A DNA stretch of 64,000 nt from Burkholderiales bacterium (GTDB lineage Bacteria; Pseudomonadota; Gammaproteobacteria; Burkholderiales; Burkholderiaceae_D), in contig CANGAW010000009.1 in NCBI GenBank assembly GCA_947451925.1, positions 1 to 64,000 on the forward strand, read 5' to 3'. This document shows positions 48,840 through 58,818 of the stretch, one piece after another. The position numbers and the translations under genes were made by a program. Numbering within the stretch: position 1 is the stretch's first letter; each line of letters starts with the position of its first letter. The notes under the pieces are model-generated. The model was given only the letters and a program-made list of their open reading frames with translations. It searched no databases and was not told the origin of the DNA.

Positions 48840-50426
48840 TTATAGCGAGTAATAAGCGTCAGCCAGGTGCACGAACAGCTGCACAATCAGGACGCCGGCT
48901 AGCAGACCTCCACCGAAATAGACGGCAATTGCCAGCAAGCGGTTTGTGCGCTTTTGCTGCTGCAGCAATTGCTGCAGCAGCTCGCTTTGTTCGGCAGTAT
49001 TGCGCGGCGCGGCGCTCGCTACCAGCGCCTGTTCAATCAGGCGCGGCAGCTGCGGCAGAATATGTGCGTAGTGCGGCGCTTCCAGCTTCAGGCGGTCGAC
49101 AAAACCGCGCCAGCCTATTTGCTGCTTCATCCAGCGCTCAAGAAAAGGTTTGGCGGTCTGCCACAGGTCCAGATCAGGGTCGAGCTGGCGGCCCAGTCCT
49201 TCAATATTGAGCAGGGTTTTTTGCAGCAGCACCAGCTGCGGCTGGACTTCGATATTGAAGCGGCGCGAGGTCTGAAATAGTCGCAACAACACCTGACCAA
49301 ATGAAATTTGCGACAAGGGCCTGTCGAAAATCGGTTCGCAGCAGGCGCGAACGGCCGCTTCGAGTTCATCCACCCGCGTCTCTTTCGGTGCCCAGCCCGA
49401 TTCAATGTGCGCTTGTGCGACCCGCTTGTAGTCACGCTGAAAAAACGCCAGAAAATTTTGCGACAGATAATCTTTGTCGTAGTCCGTCAGCGTGCCGACG
49501 ATGCCGAAGTCGAGTGCAATATAACGGCCAAACGTCGCTGGTGCGGTCGACACCATGATGTTCCCGGGGTGCATATCGGCGTGAAAAAAACCGTCGCGAA
49601 ACACTTGGGTAAAAAAGATCTCGACGCCTTCACGCGAAAGTTTGCCCAGATCGACACCGGCTTCGAGCAAACGCGCAGTCTGTGAAATCGGAATGCCTTG
49701 CATGCGCTCCATCACGATCACCGATTGCGAGCAATAGTCCCAGAACATCTCCGGCACCAGCAATAAATCGGAATCCGCGAAATTACGCCGCAACTGGCTG
49801 GCGTTGGCGGCTTCACGCATGAGGTCGAGTTCATCATGCAGATACTTGTCGAACTCGGCCACCACTTCGCGCGGTTTCAAGCGCCGGCCATCCATCCACA
49901 AGCGCTCAACCCAACCGGCAGCAATATGCAGGAGAGCGACATCTTCACCGATGGCCTTGTGCACGCCCGGACGCAAAACTTTGACCGCGACTTCGGTGCC
50001 ATTTTTCAGCGTCGCAAAATGGACTTGCGCAACGGAAGCCGAAGCCACAGGCTCGCGCACAAAGTCAGCAAACAACTGATCCGGATGCTGGCCGAGTGCG
50101 CGGGTAATTTCAGCAATGGCCAGCTCTGATGGAAACGGCGGCACCCGGTCTTGCAGATAAGCCAGTTCATCGGCCATATCGGCGGGCAGCAAATCGCGCC
50201 GGGTCGACAAGACCTGACCAAATTTGACAAAAATCGGGCCCAGCTCTTCTAAGGCACGACGCAATCTTTCGCCACGTGGCGCGCTCAGGTCACGCCAGAA
50301 AAACAGACCTGAAAAAAGTCGGTAACGCGGTGGCACGGCGGCCCCGGACAAGGCGATTTCATCTAAGCCGTAGCGCAAGGCCACGCGCAAAATTTTAATC
50401 ATTCGCAAAAGCCGCAATAGCATCAT
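48840..50426 (-). CDS. ubiB: Ubiquinone biosynthesis kinase-like protein UbiB
   Basis: A 528-residue ABC1/ADCK family ATPase needed for ubiquinone synthesis. Family motifs are [21 protein letters not shown] (KxGQ), [23 protein letters not shown] and [13 protein letters not shown] with the catalytic HxD-like element, followed by LDFGIVGTL. The C-terminus has two hydrophobic segments for membrane anchoring. Its start overlaps the ubiJ stop. Confidence 0.95.
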   Translation of the reverse strand: MMLLRLLRMIKILRVALRYGLDEIALSGAAVPPRYRLFSGLFFWRDLSAPRGERLRRALEELGPIFVKFGQVLSTRRDLLPADMADELAYLQDRVPPFPSELAIAEITRALGQHPDQLFADFVREPVASASVAQVHFATLKNGTEVAVKVLRPGVHKAIGEDVALLHIAAGWVERLWMDGRRLKPREVVAEFDKYLHDELDLMREAANASQLRRNFADSDLLLVPEMFWDYCSQSVIVMERMQGIPISQTARLLEAGVDLGKLSREGVEIFFTQVFRDGFFHADMHPGNIMVSTAPATFGRYIALDFGIVGTLTDYDKDYLSQNFLAFFQRDYKRVAQAHIESGWAPKETRVDELEAAVRACCEPIFDRPLSQISFGQVLLRLFQTSRRFNIEVQPQLVLLQKTLLNIEGLGRQLDPDLDLWQTAKPFLERWMKQQIGWRGFVDRLKLEAPHYAHILPQLPRLIEQALVASAAPRNTAEQSELLQQLLQQQKRTNRLLAIAVYFGGGLLAGVLIVQLFVHLADAYYSL

Positions 50427-51007
50427 GCGCTCCCGCTGGACTGTTCAAGCAGCGCGATGCGCTTGGTCAGGCGTTCCGTATCGTCGCGCAAGCGGGCCAC
50501 TTCACTGGCAAAGTCGGCCGCTATGTGCCGGCGCAAGAGCAGCGGATTTTCTTCGAGCAGATATTCAGCGACGTTTTCACCCAGATTTTTTGCATTCGAC
50601 TTTAGCTGCGACAAAGCAGAGCGACTGGCTTGCACCAGGCGGACGGCCGCCATATCGCCGACCAGCGGCGCCAGATCTTCTTCGGCTTCCCAGTGCAGCG
50701 CCATCGCCAGTTGTGAAATCGCTTTGGCGAAATCGGCATCGCCTTCAATCGTCACATAGGAAAAAGCCCGCGACATATCGGCCAGCATGCGCGGCAATTC
50801 TGCTGCTTTGATGCGGATGGTGACGTTGATGTTTTCATCAACCGCAGCTTCCAGCAAGCCGTCGGCTGCAACCCGCAGGTTCAGCGCAAACAAGCCGGTA
50901 TCGATGCGCGCAGTTTTGCCGCTGTGCGCGGCCAGTGCAACACAGAGTTGCGGCTGGCGCTGCAGCAAATGGTTGATGGTGGCGACAAGGGGAACAGCGG
51001 CAATCAA
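50423..51007 (-). CDS. ubiJ: Ubiquinone biosynthesis accessory factor UbiJ (SCP2 domain)
   Basis: A 194-residue protein with an SCP2-like lipid-binding domain (about 15-120) and a C-terminal coiled coil ([23 protein letters not shown], quoted in part). UbiJ binds lipids and helps organise the ubiquinone-synthesis complex. The position between ubiE and ubiB, with 4-nt overlaps on both sides, supports the call although sequence similarity in this family is modest. Confidence 0.85.
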   Translation of the reverse strand: MIAAVPLVATINHLLQRQPQLCVALAAHSGKTARIDTGLFALNLRVAADGLLEAAVDENINVTIRIKAAELPRMLADMSRAFSYVTIEGDADFAKAISQLAMALHWEAEEDLAPLVGDMAAVRLVQASRSALSQLKSNAKNLGENVAEYLLEENPLLLRRHIAADFASEVARLRDDTERLTKRIALLEQSSGSA

Positions 51008-51735
51008 AGCTTGACGCCTACATGAAGCGCTGCCACACCAGCGGTCAGATTGAAGTAGTTGACCCTGTCGAGACCGGCTTCCTGCATCATGGTTTTGAGC
51101 GTTTCCTGATCCGGATGCATGCGAATCGACTCGGCCAGATAGCGGTAGCTGTCAGCGTCATTGGCAATCTTCTTGCCCAGCCAGGGCAGCACCTTGAAGG
51201 AATAAATGTCATAAGGCTTTTGCAAGGGTGCGGCGACTTTGGAAAATTCCAGCACCAGCAGCTTGCCGCCGGGTTTCAGCACGCGGCGCATCTCGGCCAG
51301 AGCCACATCCTTGTGCGTCATGTTGCGCAGACCAAAGGCAACCGAGACCCGGTCAAAGTAATTATCCGGAAAAGGTAGTTTTTCAGCGTCGCACAGCATG
51401 GTGGGCAGCAGCATGCCTTCGTTGATCAGCCGGTCGCGGCCCACGCGCAGCATCGATTCATTAATATCGGTCAGCCAGACTTCACCGGAAGGACCGGCCT
51501 TTTTGGCAAACGCCCGCGCCAGATCGCCGGTGCCGCCAGCGATATCGAGCACCTTGAAGCCGGGTCGAATGCCCGCCTGCGCAATGGTAAATGCCTTCCA
51601 GATGCGGTGCAGGCCAGCTGACATCAGGTCATTCATCACGTCGTATTTGGAGGCAACCGAGTGGAAGACTTCGGCGACTTTATGCACTTTCTGCTCTTCG
51701 GGAACGTTCTGGTAACCAAAATGGGTTTGCGTCAT
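51004..51735 (-). CDS. ubiE: Ubiquinone/menaquinone C-methyltransferase UbiE
   Basis: SAM-dependent C-methyltransferase for ubiquinone (and menaquinone). It has 243 residues from ATG 51735 ([16 protein letters not shown]). The signature [17 protein letters not shown] is followed by the SAM-binding [12 protein letters not shown] and then [22 protein letters not shown] on the minus strand (51768-51763), 27 nt upstream, is a likely -10 element. First gene of ubiE-ubiJ-ubiB. Confidence 0.96.
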   Translation of the reverse strand: MTQTHFGYQNVPEEQKVHKVAEVFHSVASKYDVMNDLMSAGLHRIWKAFTIAQAGIRPGFKVLDIAGGTGDLARAFAKKAGPSGEVWLTDINESMLRVGRDRLINEGMLLPTMLCDAEKLPFPDNYFDRVSVAFGLRNMTHKDVALAEMRRVLKPGGKLLVLEFSKVAAPLQKPYDIYSFKVLPWLGKKIANDADSYRYLAESIRMHPDQETLKTMMQEAGLDRVNYFNLTAGVAALHVGVKL

Positions 51736-51762
51736 AAGTAAGTCCGTCTGTGTAAGCGCTGA

Positions 51763-51768
51763 ATTATA
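51763..51768 (-). promoter_or_regulatory. -10 element of the ubiE operon
   Basis: A perfect TATAAT on the minus strand, 27 nt upstream of the ubiE ATG. The 17-bp -35 position is not well conserved, so the promoter strength is uncertain. It sits in the divergent spacer with the orphan macro-like gene. Confidence 0.45.
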
Positions 51769-51901
51769 CAAGTGCCACCGCCAGTCACAGGCGCTCAATT
51801 TCCACCATGGACTTTTCAAACTGGCATGAACTTAAGCCATAGCAAACCCACCCATTTTCTGGACATCAGGCAGCACTAGCCGATAAGACTAAAGGAAAAT
51901 C

Positions 51902-53293
51902 ATGGGAAACGAACTCAAAGTCAGTGCCAACACCTCGATTAAGGACTTGTCCGAATTTTTTAATACCGTTGAAGACTCCGATAGAATCCGCGCCCGCAAA
52001 GAGGGCGAAGTGGTGGTGCTGTATGTGCGCAACCGGAGTTTGCTGACAGTGCTGATGGAAGTTTTCAGCGAAGAGCAGAAAAAACGTGTGCTTGAATCCA
52101 GAGTGCTGGCCTCAAGAACGATACAGCAAGTGCTGCAAAGCCGGGACGGCGGCGACAAACTCGATGCTGCCACCCGCTCTATTCACCAGCCTTTACATGA
52201 CCGCAGCCACGACATCCGGCCTGCCGAATTCAAACAGGCCTTGCAAGAACTCGATACAACGCAAGGCAGCATTGGCAGTTTGCGCGACACGGTGCAATCG
52301 GCGTGGTACGCCAGCATTGCTCATCTAAAAAATCAACAAGCTCTGCCTGAGTGGAAGGGAATTCAAACTATGCAAAGCATAGGCATGATGAATGACGCCG
52401 ACAAAGCCCTGCTGAAAACAATCATCCTGCCTGGACCAACTGCTGATGCCCCCGAGCTGTTCGTGCTGGACGCCGATCCGACAAGGCAGGCTCCAACAAT
52501 CACCCCGTCCGTCGGCAAAAGCTTGATGGATGAAGTGGACAAGGAAATTGCAGCACTGCTGTTTTTTTTGCGCAAACAAGGCGCAGTGAAAACCAGCCTG
52601 ATTGATTACCCAAGGATCAAGTTACTTGCCCAGCACTGGAAGGCCGCAATGGAGGCCGGAAAAGTGCCGGCAAAATTACCAGCGACACTGCAAAATCTGG
52701 CTGTGTTTTTTTCGAAAATAAACCCAGTTGACATCACCCTTGTTCGCGGCAATCTCACCGGGCATGAAGCCGATGTGTTTGTAATGACGGCAGCCATGAG
52801 CCAGGCTGATAAAGAGGCGTTTGCCAAGCGCCCGGAAAAGAGTTTTGTGACCGCCGTTGAACAACGACAGCAGGCGTCCTTTGACAAGCAAGTAACGGCA
52901 TTTGCTTTAAACCAGCCACTGCCAGACTCCAGCGCAAAAACCGTTATCGCCGTCCACTGCCCGATCAAAAAGGGCGATGCGGTGCCCATGCAAGAACTGA
53001 ACGCTCTTTACAAAGAAATATTTTGGCACCTTGAACAAGACTTCAAAAATAAGCAAGCCAGGGCAGCAGCGTCGACGACATTGACGGTGCTGATATCACC
53101 GCTTGCGATTGACGACATCCACCGCTTTCCCAAAGCAAAAGGGCTGGCGATCATGGCCAGACAGGTGATTGAAATGCGCTCTAGCTGTCCGGGTCTGAGA
53201 TTCAAAATTTTAGTGCCGACGGGTCTCAGCGAAGCTGAAATCCATGATGCTTTGTTCGCCGAACAAAACAAACAACGAAGCAAGCGCACTTAG
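51902..53293 (+). CDS. Orphan protein with a divergent macro-domain-like C-terminal half; function unknown
   Basis: A 463-residue cytoplasmic-type protein with no signal peptide or membrane segment, and ATG preceded by AAAGGAAAATC. Residues 1-80 form a separate mixed alpha/beta region, 81-270 are mostly helical, and 277-451 resemble a macro domain: DITLVRGNLTGHEADVFVMT, then KTVIAVHCP, a helix ELNALYKEIFWHLEQ, TTLTVLISP, HRFPKAKGLAIMARQV and LRFKILVPTGLSEAEIHDAL. Macro domains bind or remove ADP-ribose; the NAAN and glycine-rich loops of active enzymes are absent, so ADP-ribose hydrolysis is doubtful. The gene lies between ubiE and DUF971, on the opposite strand. The fold assignment is by eye and uncertain. 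Confidence 0.55.
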   Translation: MGNELKVSANTSIKDLSEFFNTVEDSDRIRARKEGEVVVLYVRNRSLLTVLMEVFSEEQKKRVLESRVLASRTIQQVLQSRDGGDKLDAATRSIHQPLHDRSHDIRPAEFKQALQELDTTQGSIGSLRDTVQSAWYASIAHLKNQQALPEWKGIQTMQSIGMMNDADKALLKTIILPGPTADAPELFVLDADPTRQAPTITPSVGKSLMDEVDKEIAALLFFLRKQGAVKTSLIDYPRIKLLAQHWKAAMEAGKVPAKLPATLQNLAVFFSKINPVDITLVRGNLTGHEADVFVMTAAMSQADKEAFAKRPEKSFVTAVEQRQQASFDKQVTAFALNQPLPDSSAKTVIAVHCPIKKGDAVPMQELNALYKEIFWHLEQDFKNKQARAAASTTLTVLISPLAIDDIHRFPKAKGLAIMARQVIEMRSSCPGLRFKILVPTGLSEAEIHDALFAEQNKQRSKRT

Positions 53294-53703
53294 TGCGCGC
53301 AACCACCACCGCCGGCAGCAATCATAGGCGCATCGCGGCCACTTTCACGGGTAAAGCCGGCGGCTTCCAGCTGTCGCAAGTAGTCTTCCCATAAGGCTTC
53401 CTGATTGGCGCCTAACCAGTACAAATGCTCCCAGGTGTAAATACCGGTGTCATGGCCGTCCGAGAAAACCGGGCGCACCGCGTAATTGCCCACCTGCTCC
53501 AACCCGGCCAGATTCACTTCCCGCTTGCCGGTCTGCAGGGTTTCCTGCCCCGGGCCGTGGCCGCGCACTTCGGCCGAGGGTGAATACACACGCAAGAGTT
53601 CGAGCGGCAAGGTGAAGGCGCTGCCATCATCGAAAGCGATATCGAGCGTGCGCGAAGCTTTATGAATTTCGATGGCGGTGGGGTGGCGGTTTGGGGTAGT
53701 CAC
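53290..53703 (-). CDS. DUF971 family protein
   Basis: A 137-residue protein with a DUF971 (gamma-butyrobetaine hydroxylase N-terminal-like) domain at about residues 8-100: IEIHKASRTLDIAFDDG, LPLELLRVYSPSAEVRGHG and VGNYAVRPVFSDGHDTGIYTW. The C-terminus GGGGCAH is Gly-rich. In Burkholderiales this gene usually lies next to ubiE. Its stop overlaps the stop of the convergent orphan gene by 4 nt. Function unknown; a role linked to Fe-S or quinone metabolism has been suggested for the domain only by context. Confidence 0.87.
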   Translation of the reverse strand: MTTPNRHPTAIEIHKASRTLDIAFDDGSAFTLPLELLRVYSPSAEVRGHGPGQETLQTGKREVNLAGLEQVGNYAVRPVFSDGHDTGIYTWEHLYWLGANQEALWEDYLRQLEAAGFTRESGRDAPMIAAGGGGCAH

Positions 53704-53736
53704 AGTTTATCCATTGGGTATCAAGCGAAATTCCGC

Positions 53737-54168
53737 TTACACATACTGGCGCAAGCGCTCAGTCATCGCCGAACGCAAAGCCAGCAGCAAAGCCCGTCGC
53801 GCTGTCAGCACAGCGGCAGAAGTTTCACGCTGTACGGCCGCCCAGACTGGGGCGGGAAAATGCGCATCGTCGGCATAGCGGGGAATGACATGCCAGTGCA
53901 GATGCGGCACCATATTGCCCAGACTGGCGAGATTGATTTTTTGCGGCTGCATGACTGCGCGCAGCACGCTCTCAACCTGCCACAACACGTCCATTAACAA
54001 CATGCGGTCCAGCTCGGGCAGATCCGTCACTTCGGCCACATGCTCTTGCCAGATCACGCGGCAAAAGCCGGGGTAGCTGGCGTCGTCCACCAGCACCACG
54101 CGAAACTGCGCGCCCTGATGCAACACGTCGCCACCAGCCGAGGTGCACAGCTCACAAGCGACCGGCAT
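53737..54168 (-). CDS. HIT family protein
   Basis: A 143-residue histidine-triad nucleotide hydrolase/transferase. The HIT motif is HLHWHVIPR (about 89-97). The N-terminal CELC pair may bind zinc. Substrate not assigned. It begins at the stop of the giant FAD/Fe-S dehydrogenase gene (one base shared) and precedes the DUF971 gene. Confidence 0.9.
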   Translation of the reverse strand: MPVACELCTSAGGDVLHQGAQFRVVLVDDASYPGFCRVIWQEHVAEVTDLPELDRMLLMDVLWQVESVLRAVMQPQKINLASLGNMVPHLHWHVIPRYADDAHFPAPVWAAVQRETSAAVLTARRALLLALRSAMTERLRQYV

Positions 54169-57100
54169 TACACCAGCACCCGCTCTATGCCGCCATTGTT
54201 GGCGCGTGCTACGTACTCAGGCATCCAGTTTTCACCCAGCAGATGACGGGCAAGCTCGACCACGATGTAATCAGCGTCGGTGCCGGAATCATCATCGTAG
54301 CGTTTCAAGCCCTGCAGACAGGATGGGCAGGAAGTGAGGATTTTGACGTCGCCGGTAAAACCGTCGGCGCGCAACTTGTCCGCCCCCTTGACCATTTCTT
54401 CTTCCTTGCGAAAGCGGATCTGGGTCGAGACATCGGGACGGGAAATCGCCAGCGTGCCGGACTCGCCACAGCAGCGGTCATTTTTTTCTATCTTCTGCGC
54501 GTCGATGGTAGTGATCAGGCTGTTCACTGTTTTCAGCGGGTCCTGCAATTTCATCGGGCTATGGCAAGGGTCATGATACATGTAGCGGGTGCCTGCCACG
54601 CCTTCGAGTCGTATGCCCTTGTCCAGCAAATATTCGTGGATGTCGATGATGCGGCAGCCGGGGAATATTTTGTCGAACTCATAGCCCTGCAACTGGTCAT
54701 AGCAGGTGCCGCAAGAGACCACCACGGTTTTGATGTCGAGATAATTGAGCGTGTTGGCCATGCGGTGAAACAGCACGCGGTTATCGGTGATGATTTTTTC
54801 AGCCTTCTCGAAGTCCCCCGAGCCGCGCTGCGGATAACCGCAGCACAGATAACCTGGCGGCAGCACCGTTTGCACACCGACTTGCCACAACATTGCCTGC
54901 GTCGCCAGACCGACTTGCGAGAACAATCGCTCCGATCCGCAACCGGGGAAGTAAAACACCGCTTCGGTATCGGCACTGGTTTTTTGCGGGTCGCGGATGA
55001 TAGGTATGAACTTGTCATCTTCAATGTCGAGCAAGGCACGTGCCGCTTTTTTAGGCAGGTTGCCCGGCATTTTCTTGTTGATGAAGTGGATCACCTGCTC
55101 GCGCACCGGCGGCTTGCCATGCGTGGATGGCGGTGCCTTGGTTTGTTTTCTGGCGAATTTCTTCAGCAGGTCATGGCCCAGACGCTGCGCCTTGTAACCC
55201 CAGCCCATCATCACCTGACGGGTGGCGTTAATGGTCGCCGGGTCGGTCGCATTGAGAAAGAACATCGATGCGGCAGTGCCGGGGTTGAAGGATTTTTTAT
55301 TCATCTTGCGCAGCAGATTGCGCATGTTCATCGACACGTCGCCAAAGTCGATATCGACCGGGCACGGCGTTAAACATTTATGGCAGACCGTGCAATGGTC
55401 GGCCACGTCTTCGAACTCTTCCCAATGCTTGATCGAGATGCCGCGACGGGTTTGCTCTTCATACAGGAAGGCTTCAACCAGCAAGGAAGTGGCCAGAATT
55501 TTATTGCGTGGCGAATACAGCAGATTGGCCCGCGGCACATGGGTCGCACAGACCGGTTTGCATTTGCCGCAGCGCAGGCAATCCTTGACGCTATTGGCAA
55601 TCGCGCCAATATCGCTTTGCTGCATGATCAGCGACTCATGTCCCATCAGCCCAAATGAAGGCGTGTAGGCATTGCGCAAATCTGCCGGCAATTCAGGCGC
55701 ATTGAGCAGCTTGCCTTTGTTGAAGCGGCCTTCCGGATCGACCCGTTTTTTATAGTCGCGGAAGTCGCCCATTTCGGCGTCGGTTAAATATTCGAGCTTG
55801 GTAATGCCGATGCCATGTTCGCCCGAGATCACGCCATCGAGCGAGCGCGCCAGCGCCATGATGCGTGCGACTGCGATGTGGGCAGTCTGCAGCATCGCGT
55901 AGTCGTCTGAGTTGACCGGGATGTTGGTATGCACATTGCCGTCACCGGCATGCATATGCAAAGCCACAAACACCCGGCCGCGCAATACACGCTTGTGAAT
56001 GGCCGTGCACTCTTCCAGAATTTGCTTGAACGCCGCGCCGCTGAAGATCCCGCGCAGCAGCGCGCGTATTTCGCTTTTCCAGGAAACGCGAATACTGCGG
56101 TCTTGCAGCAAATCAAACACGGTCGCATCCGGCTGCGTAGCCAGACGGGCTTCAGCGACGGTTCCGAGTTCTGCCTTGGCTTCTGACAGCGGCATGTCGA
56201 AATGATCCAGCAGCCATGACCAGCGCTGGGTCACCGTGTCGAGCAAGGCCTGCGCATCGCTGACGCGATTTTCCAGCAGCTCGGCAGCGGGAATGTCGCT
56301 GGCTTCGACATCGTCATTTTTGCCCAGCGGCAGATTGCCTTTGGCGAAGAAGCTGCTGAGTTCAGCCAGCAGCTGCAATTTGTTTTTGATCGACAGTTCA
56401 ATGTTGATGCGCTCTATGCCGTCGGTGTACTCGCCCATGCGGTTGAGCGGAATGACCACGTCTTCATTGATCTTGAAGGCATTGGTGTGCTTGGCAATGG
56501 CGGCGGTGCGGGCGCGATCGAGCCAGAATTTCTTGCGCGCTTCCGGACTGACAGCAACGAAGCCTTCGCCAACGCGGGTATTGGCAATACGTACCACTTC
56601 GGACGCGGCACGGGCGACGGCTTCGTCGTCGTCACCGACGATGTCGCCAAACAGGGCCATTTTCGGTAAAACGCCGCGCTTGGATTTGGTCGCATAGCCG
56701 ACCGCGCGCAGATAACGTTCATCCAGATGTTCAAGGCCGGCCAGAATCGCGCCGCCCTTTTTGGTTTCGGCGTCCAGATAATCTTTGATCTCGACGATGG
56801 ACGGAATCGCGTCACGGGCCTGACCGAAAAATTCCAGGCACACGGTACGGGTGTGCTTGGGCATTTTGTGCAAAATCCAGCGGGCCGAAGTAATCAGGCC
56901 GTCGCAACCTTCTTTCTGAATGCCGGGCAAACCGGACAAAAATTTGTCCGTCACATCTTTGCCCAAGCCTTCCTTGCGGAAGCTGCGGCCGGCGATTTCC
57001 AGCACTTCGGTTTTGAACGGCGTATTGGTTTTGCCCTTCTCGGCCGGATGGGTCCATTCAAGCTGGAAACGGGCTACAGGCGTGTCGTGAATTTTGCCCA

Positions 57101-58145
57101 GGTTGTGATCGAGCCGGGTGACATTGAGCCAGTCGCCATTCGGGTCGACCATGCGCCAGCTGGCCAGATTGTCGAGCGCAGTGCCCCACAACACGGCTTT
57201 TTTTCCACCAGCGTTCATCGCGATATTGCCACCTATGCAGGAAGCTTCGGCCGAAGTCGGGTCCACCGCAAAAACAAAACCGGCTTTCTCGGCCGCGTCT
57301 GATACGCGCTTGGTGACCACGCCAGCGCCGGAATAAATGGTCGCGTATTCCACTGACAAGCCCGGCAACACCGTCATTTCAACCGCGCCCAGCGCTTCGA
57401 GCTTTTCGGTGTTGATAACTGCCGACAGCGGTGTTAACGGAATCGCGCCGCCGGTATAACCGGTGCCGCCTCCGCGTGGAATGATGGTCAGACCGAGTTC
57501 GATACAGCCTTTGACCAGCCCCGCCATTTCTTCTTCGGTGTCGGGCGTCAGCACCACGAACGGGTATTCGACGCGCCAGTCGGTGGCGTCAGTCACATGC
57601 GAGACGCGGGAGAGACCGTCAAATTTGATATTGTCGCGCTCGGTATAGCGGCCCAATACTTTATTGGTGCGCCGGCGCAGATCGTAGGCCTGACGGAATT
57701 CGGTCGCAAAATCTTCAATCGCCTTGCGCGCCGCAGTCAGCAGGGATTCCACCTTATGACTGCGCGCAGTGGCCTGCTCGTCCCCACTGTCTTGCAGGTC
57801 GGTTGCGTGACGACGCTTATCAACTTCACCCAGACGGTGGTAGAGGGCATCAATTAATGCCTGCCGACGCTTGGGGTTGTCGAGCATGTCGTCTTGCAAA
57901 TACGGATTACGACGCACCACCCAGATATCGCCCAGCACTTCATACAGCATGCGGGCAGAGCGCCCGGTCTGACGCGCGCCGCGCAGCTCGGCCAACAGAT
58001 TCCACGCTGGCTCACCCAGGAGGCGAATGACGATTTCACGGTCCGAAAACGACGTGTAGTTGTACGGAATTTCACGCAGCCGGGTAGGCAGGCTGCCGTC
58101 TGGTGCGTCATTGCGCAAAACATGGAAGGGCACGGGGGCGTTCAT
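54168..58145 (-). CDS. FAD/FMN-binding and Fe-S oxidoreductase, giant D-2-hydroxyacid dehydrogenase type
   Basis: A 1325-residue fusion. From the N-terminus: a family-specific leader (about 1-175); an FAD_binding_4 (PCMH-type) domain with [19 protein letters not shown] at about 240; the FAD-oxidase C domain with [16 protein letters not shown] near 720 and [13 protein letters not shown] near 770; two 4Fe-4S clusters ([11 protein letters not shown] about 850 and [12 protein letters not shown] about 917); then CCG/cysteine-rich domains ([34 protein letters not shown]). This is a GlcD-GlcF-type fusion that oxidises a D-2-hydroxyacid such as D-lactate or D-2-hydroxyglutarate. The exact substrate is unknown. 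HIT and DUF971 genes follow. Confidence 0.92.
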   Translation of the reverse strand: MNAPVPFHVLRNDAPDGSLPTRLREIPYNYTSFSDREIVIRLLGEPAWNLLAELRGARQTGRSARMLYEVLGDIWVVRRNPYLQDDMLDNPKRRQALIDALYHRLGEVDKRRHATDLQDSGDEQATARSHKVESLLTAARKAIEDFATEFRQAYDLRRRTNKVLGRYTERDNIKFDGLSRVSHVTDATDWRVEYPFVVLTPDTEEEMAGLVKGCIELGLTIIPRGGGTGYTGGAIPLTPLSAVINTEKLEALGAVEMTVLPGLSVEYATIYSGAGVVTKRVSDAAEKAGFVFAVDPTSAEASCIGGNIAMNAGGKKAVLWGTALDNLASWRMVDPNGDWLNVTRLDHNLGKIHDTPVARFQLEWTHPAEKGKTNTPFKTEVLEIAGRSFRKEGLGKDVTDKFLSGLPGIQKEGCDGLITSARWILHKMPKHTRTVCLEFFGQARDAIPSIVEIKDYLDAETKKGGAILAGLEHLDERYLRAVGYATKSKRGVLPKMALFGDIVGDDDEAVARAASEVVRIANTRVGEGFVAVSPEARKKFWLDRARTAAIAKHTNAFKINEDVVIPLNRMGEYTDGIERINIELSIKNKLQLLAELSSFFAKGNLPLGKNDDVEASDIPAAELLENRVSDAQALLDTVTQRWSWLLDHFDMPLSEAKAELGTVAEARLATQPDATVFDLLQDRSIRVSWKSEIRALLRGIFSGAAFKQILEECTAIHKRVLRGRVFVALHMHAGDGNVHTNIPVNSDDYAMLQTAHIAVARIMALARSLDGVISGEHGIGITKLEYLTDAEMGDFRDYKKRVDPEGRFNKGKLLNAPELPADLRNAYTPSFGLMGHESLIMQQSDIGAIANSVKDCLRCGKCKPVCATHVPRANLLYSPRNKILATSLLVEAFLYEEQTRRGISIKHWEEFEDVADHCTVCHKCLTPCPVDIDFGDVSMNMRNLLRKMNKKSFNPGTAASMFFLNATDPATINATRQVMMGWGYKAQRLGHDLLKKFARKQTKAPPSTHGKPPVREQVIHFINKKMPGNLPKKAARALLDIEDDKFIPIIRDPQKTSADTEAVFYFPGCGSERLFSQVGLATQAMLWQVGVQTVLPPGYLCCGYPQRGSGDFEKAEKIITDNRVLFHRMANTLNYLDIKTVVVSCGTCYDQLQGYEFDKIFPGCRIIDIHEYLLDKGIRLEGVAGTRYMYHDPCHSPMKLQDPLKTVNSLITTIDAQKIEKNDRCCGESGTLAISRPDVSTQIRFRKEEEMVKGADKLRADGFTGDVKILTSCPSCLQGLKRYDDDSGTDADYIVVELARHLLGENWMPEYVARANNGGIERVLV

Positions 58146-58243
58146 CTGGGAGAGTTTGCCTTGTAACTAAAGAGGCATTTTAGCGTATTGCGTCGCAACA
58201 GGCTGACCAGCCAATTCCGACATTCTGCTTGTAAATAAAACGC

Positions 58244-58729
58244 TCAAAACCAGGTAATGAAGCGATGCCAGAAACCATCCGGCACCGTCTGCAGCAGCAA
58301 GGTAATAGTCAGGTAACGCAGCAGTTTGCCCACTGCCATATAAGCTAGGCTGGGCCAGAACGGTATTTTCAGCCAGCCCGCAATCGAACAAAGCGGGTCA
58401 CCAATCACGGGCAACCAGGCCAGCAGCAAGGCCTTGGGACCAAAGCGCTGCAACCAGCGCAAACCATGGCTCTCGCGTTCGCGCGTAAAAATTTTCTTGG
58501 CGCCGATCCCCATTCCGTAACTGATCGCGCCGCCAATGGTGTTGCCGGCGGTGGCAACCAGGATGACGGGCCAGAACAAGTCGGGGTTGATGGCAATGAG
58601 GGCAAAAACAGCGGGCTCGGAGCCCATAGGCAGCAAGGTGGCCGATACCAGACTGATGACAAAGATCGCAGGCAGACCGACTGTGGGCAGCGCTAACTGA
58701 CTAAGCAAGAGGGAAATGGAATCAATCAT
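58244..58729 (-). CDS. YqaA/DedA-type membrane protein
   Basis: A 161-residue inner-membrane protein with four to five hydrophobic segments. It contains the SLVSATLLPMGSEPAVFAL start, AGNTIGGAISYGMG, and a C-terminal FGPKALLLAWLPVIGDPLCSIAGWLK block (quoted in part), as in the YqaA branch of the SNARE-associated/DedA family. Members are linked to undecaprenyl phosphate or lipid transport; the role here is not known. It is divergent from ilvA. Confidence 0.85.
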   Translation of the reverse strand: MIDSISLLLSQLALPTVGLPAIFVISLVSATLLPMGSEPAVFALIAINPDLFWPVILVATAGNTIGGAISYGMGIGAKKIFTRERESHGLRWLQRFGPKALLLAWLPVIGDPLCSIAGWLKIPFWPSLAYMAVGKLLRYLTITLLLQTVPDGFWHRFITWF

Positions 58730-58804
58730 GGACGGGTGGCGGTTGTCGACAAATTCACCGGACCTCGATTTTTATCAGGGCGACGCCGGCCAAACAGCGT
58801 CCAT

Positions 58805-58810
58805 TATAAT
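58805..58810 (+). promoter_or_regulatory. TATAAT just upstream of ilvA
   Basis: A perfect TATAAT hexamer with its last base 8 nt before the ilvA ATG (58819). If used, transcription would start at or within a few bases of the ATG, giving a leaderless or near-leaderless mRNA. No good -35 is seen 17 bp upstream. Confidence 0.4.
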
Positions 58811-58818
58811 GAGCCTCT

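Noticed and set aside
51736..51901. Type III secretion regulatory boxes (PIP or hrp box) upstream of the orphan gene
   Set aside because: No TTCGC-N15-TTCGC or hrp-box pattern found; an effector role cannot be supported this way.
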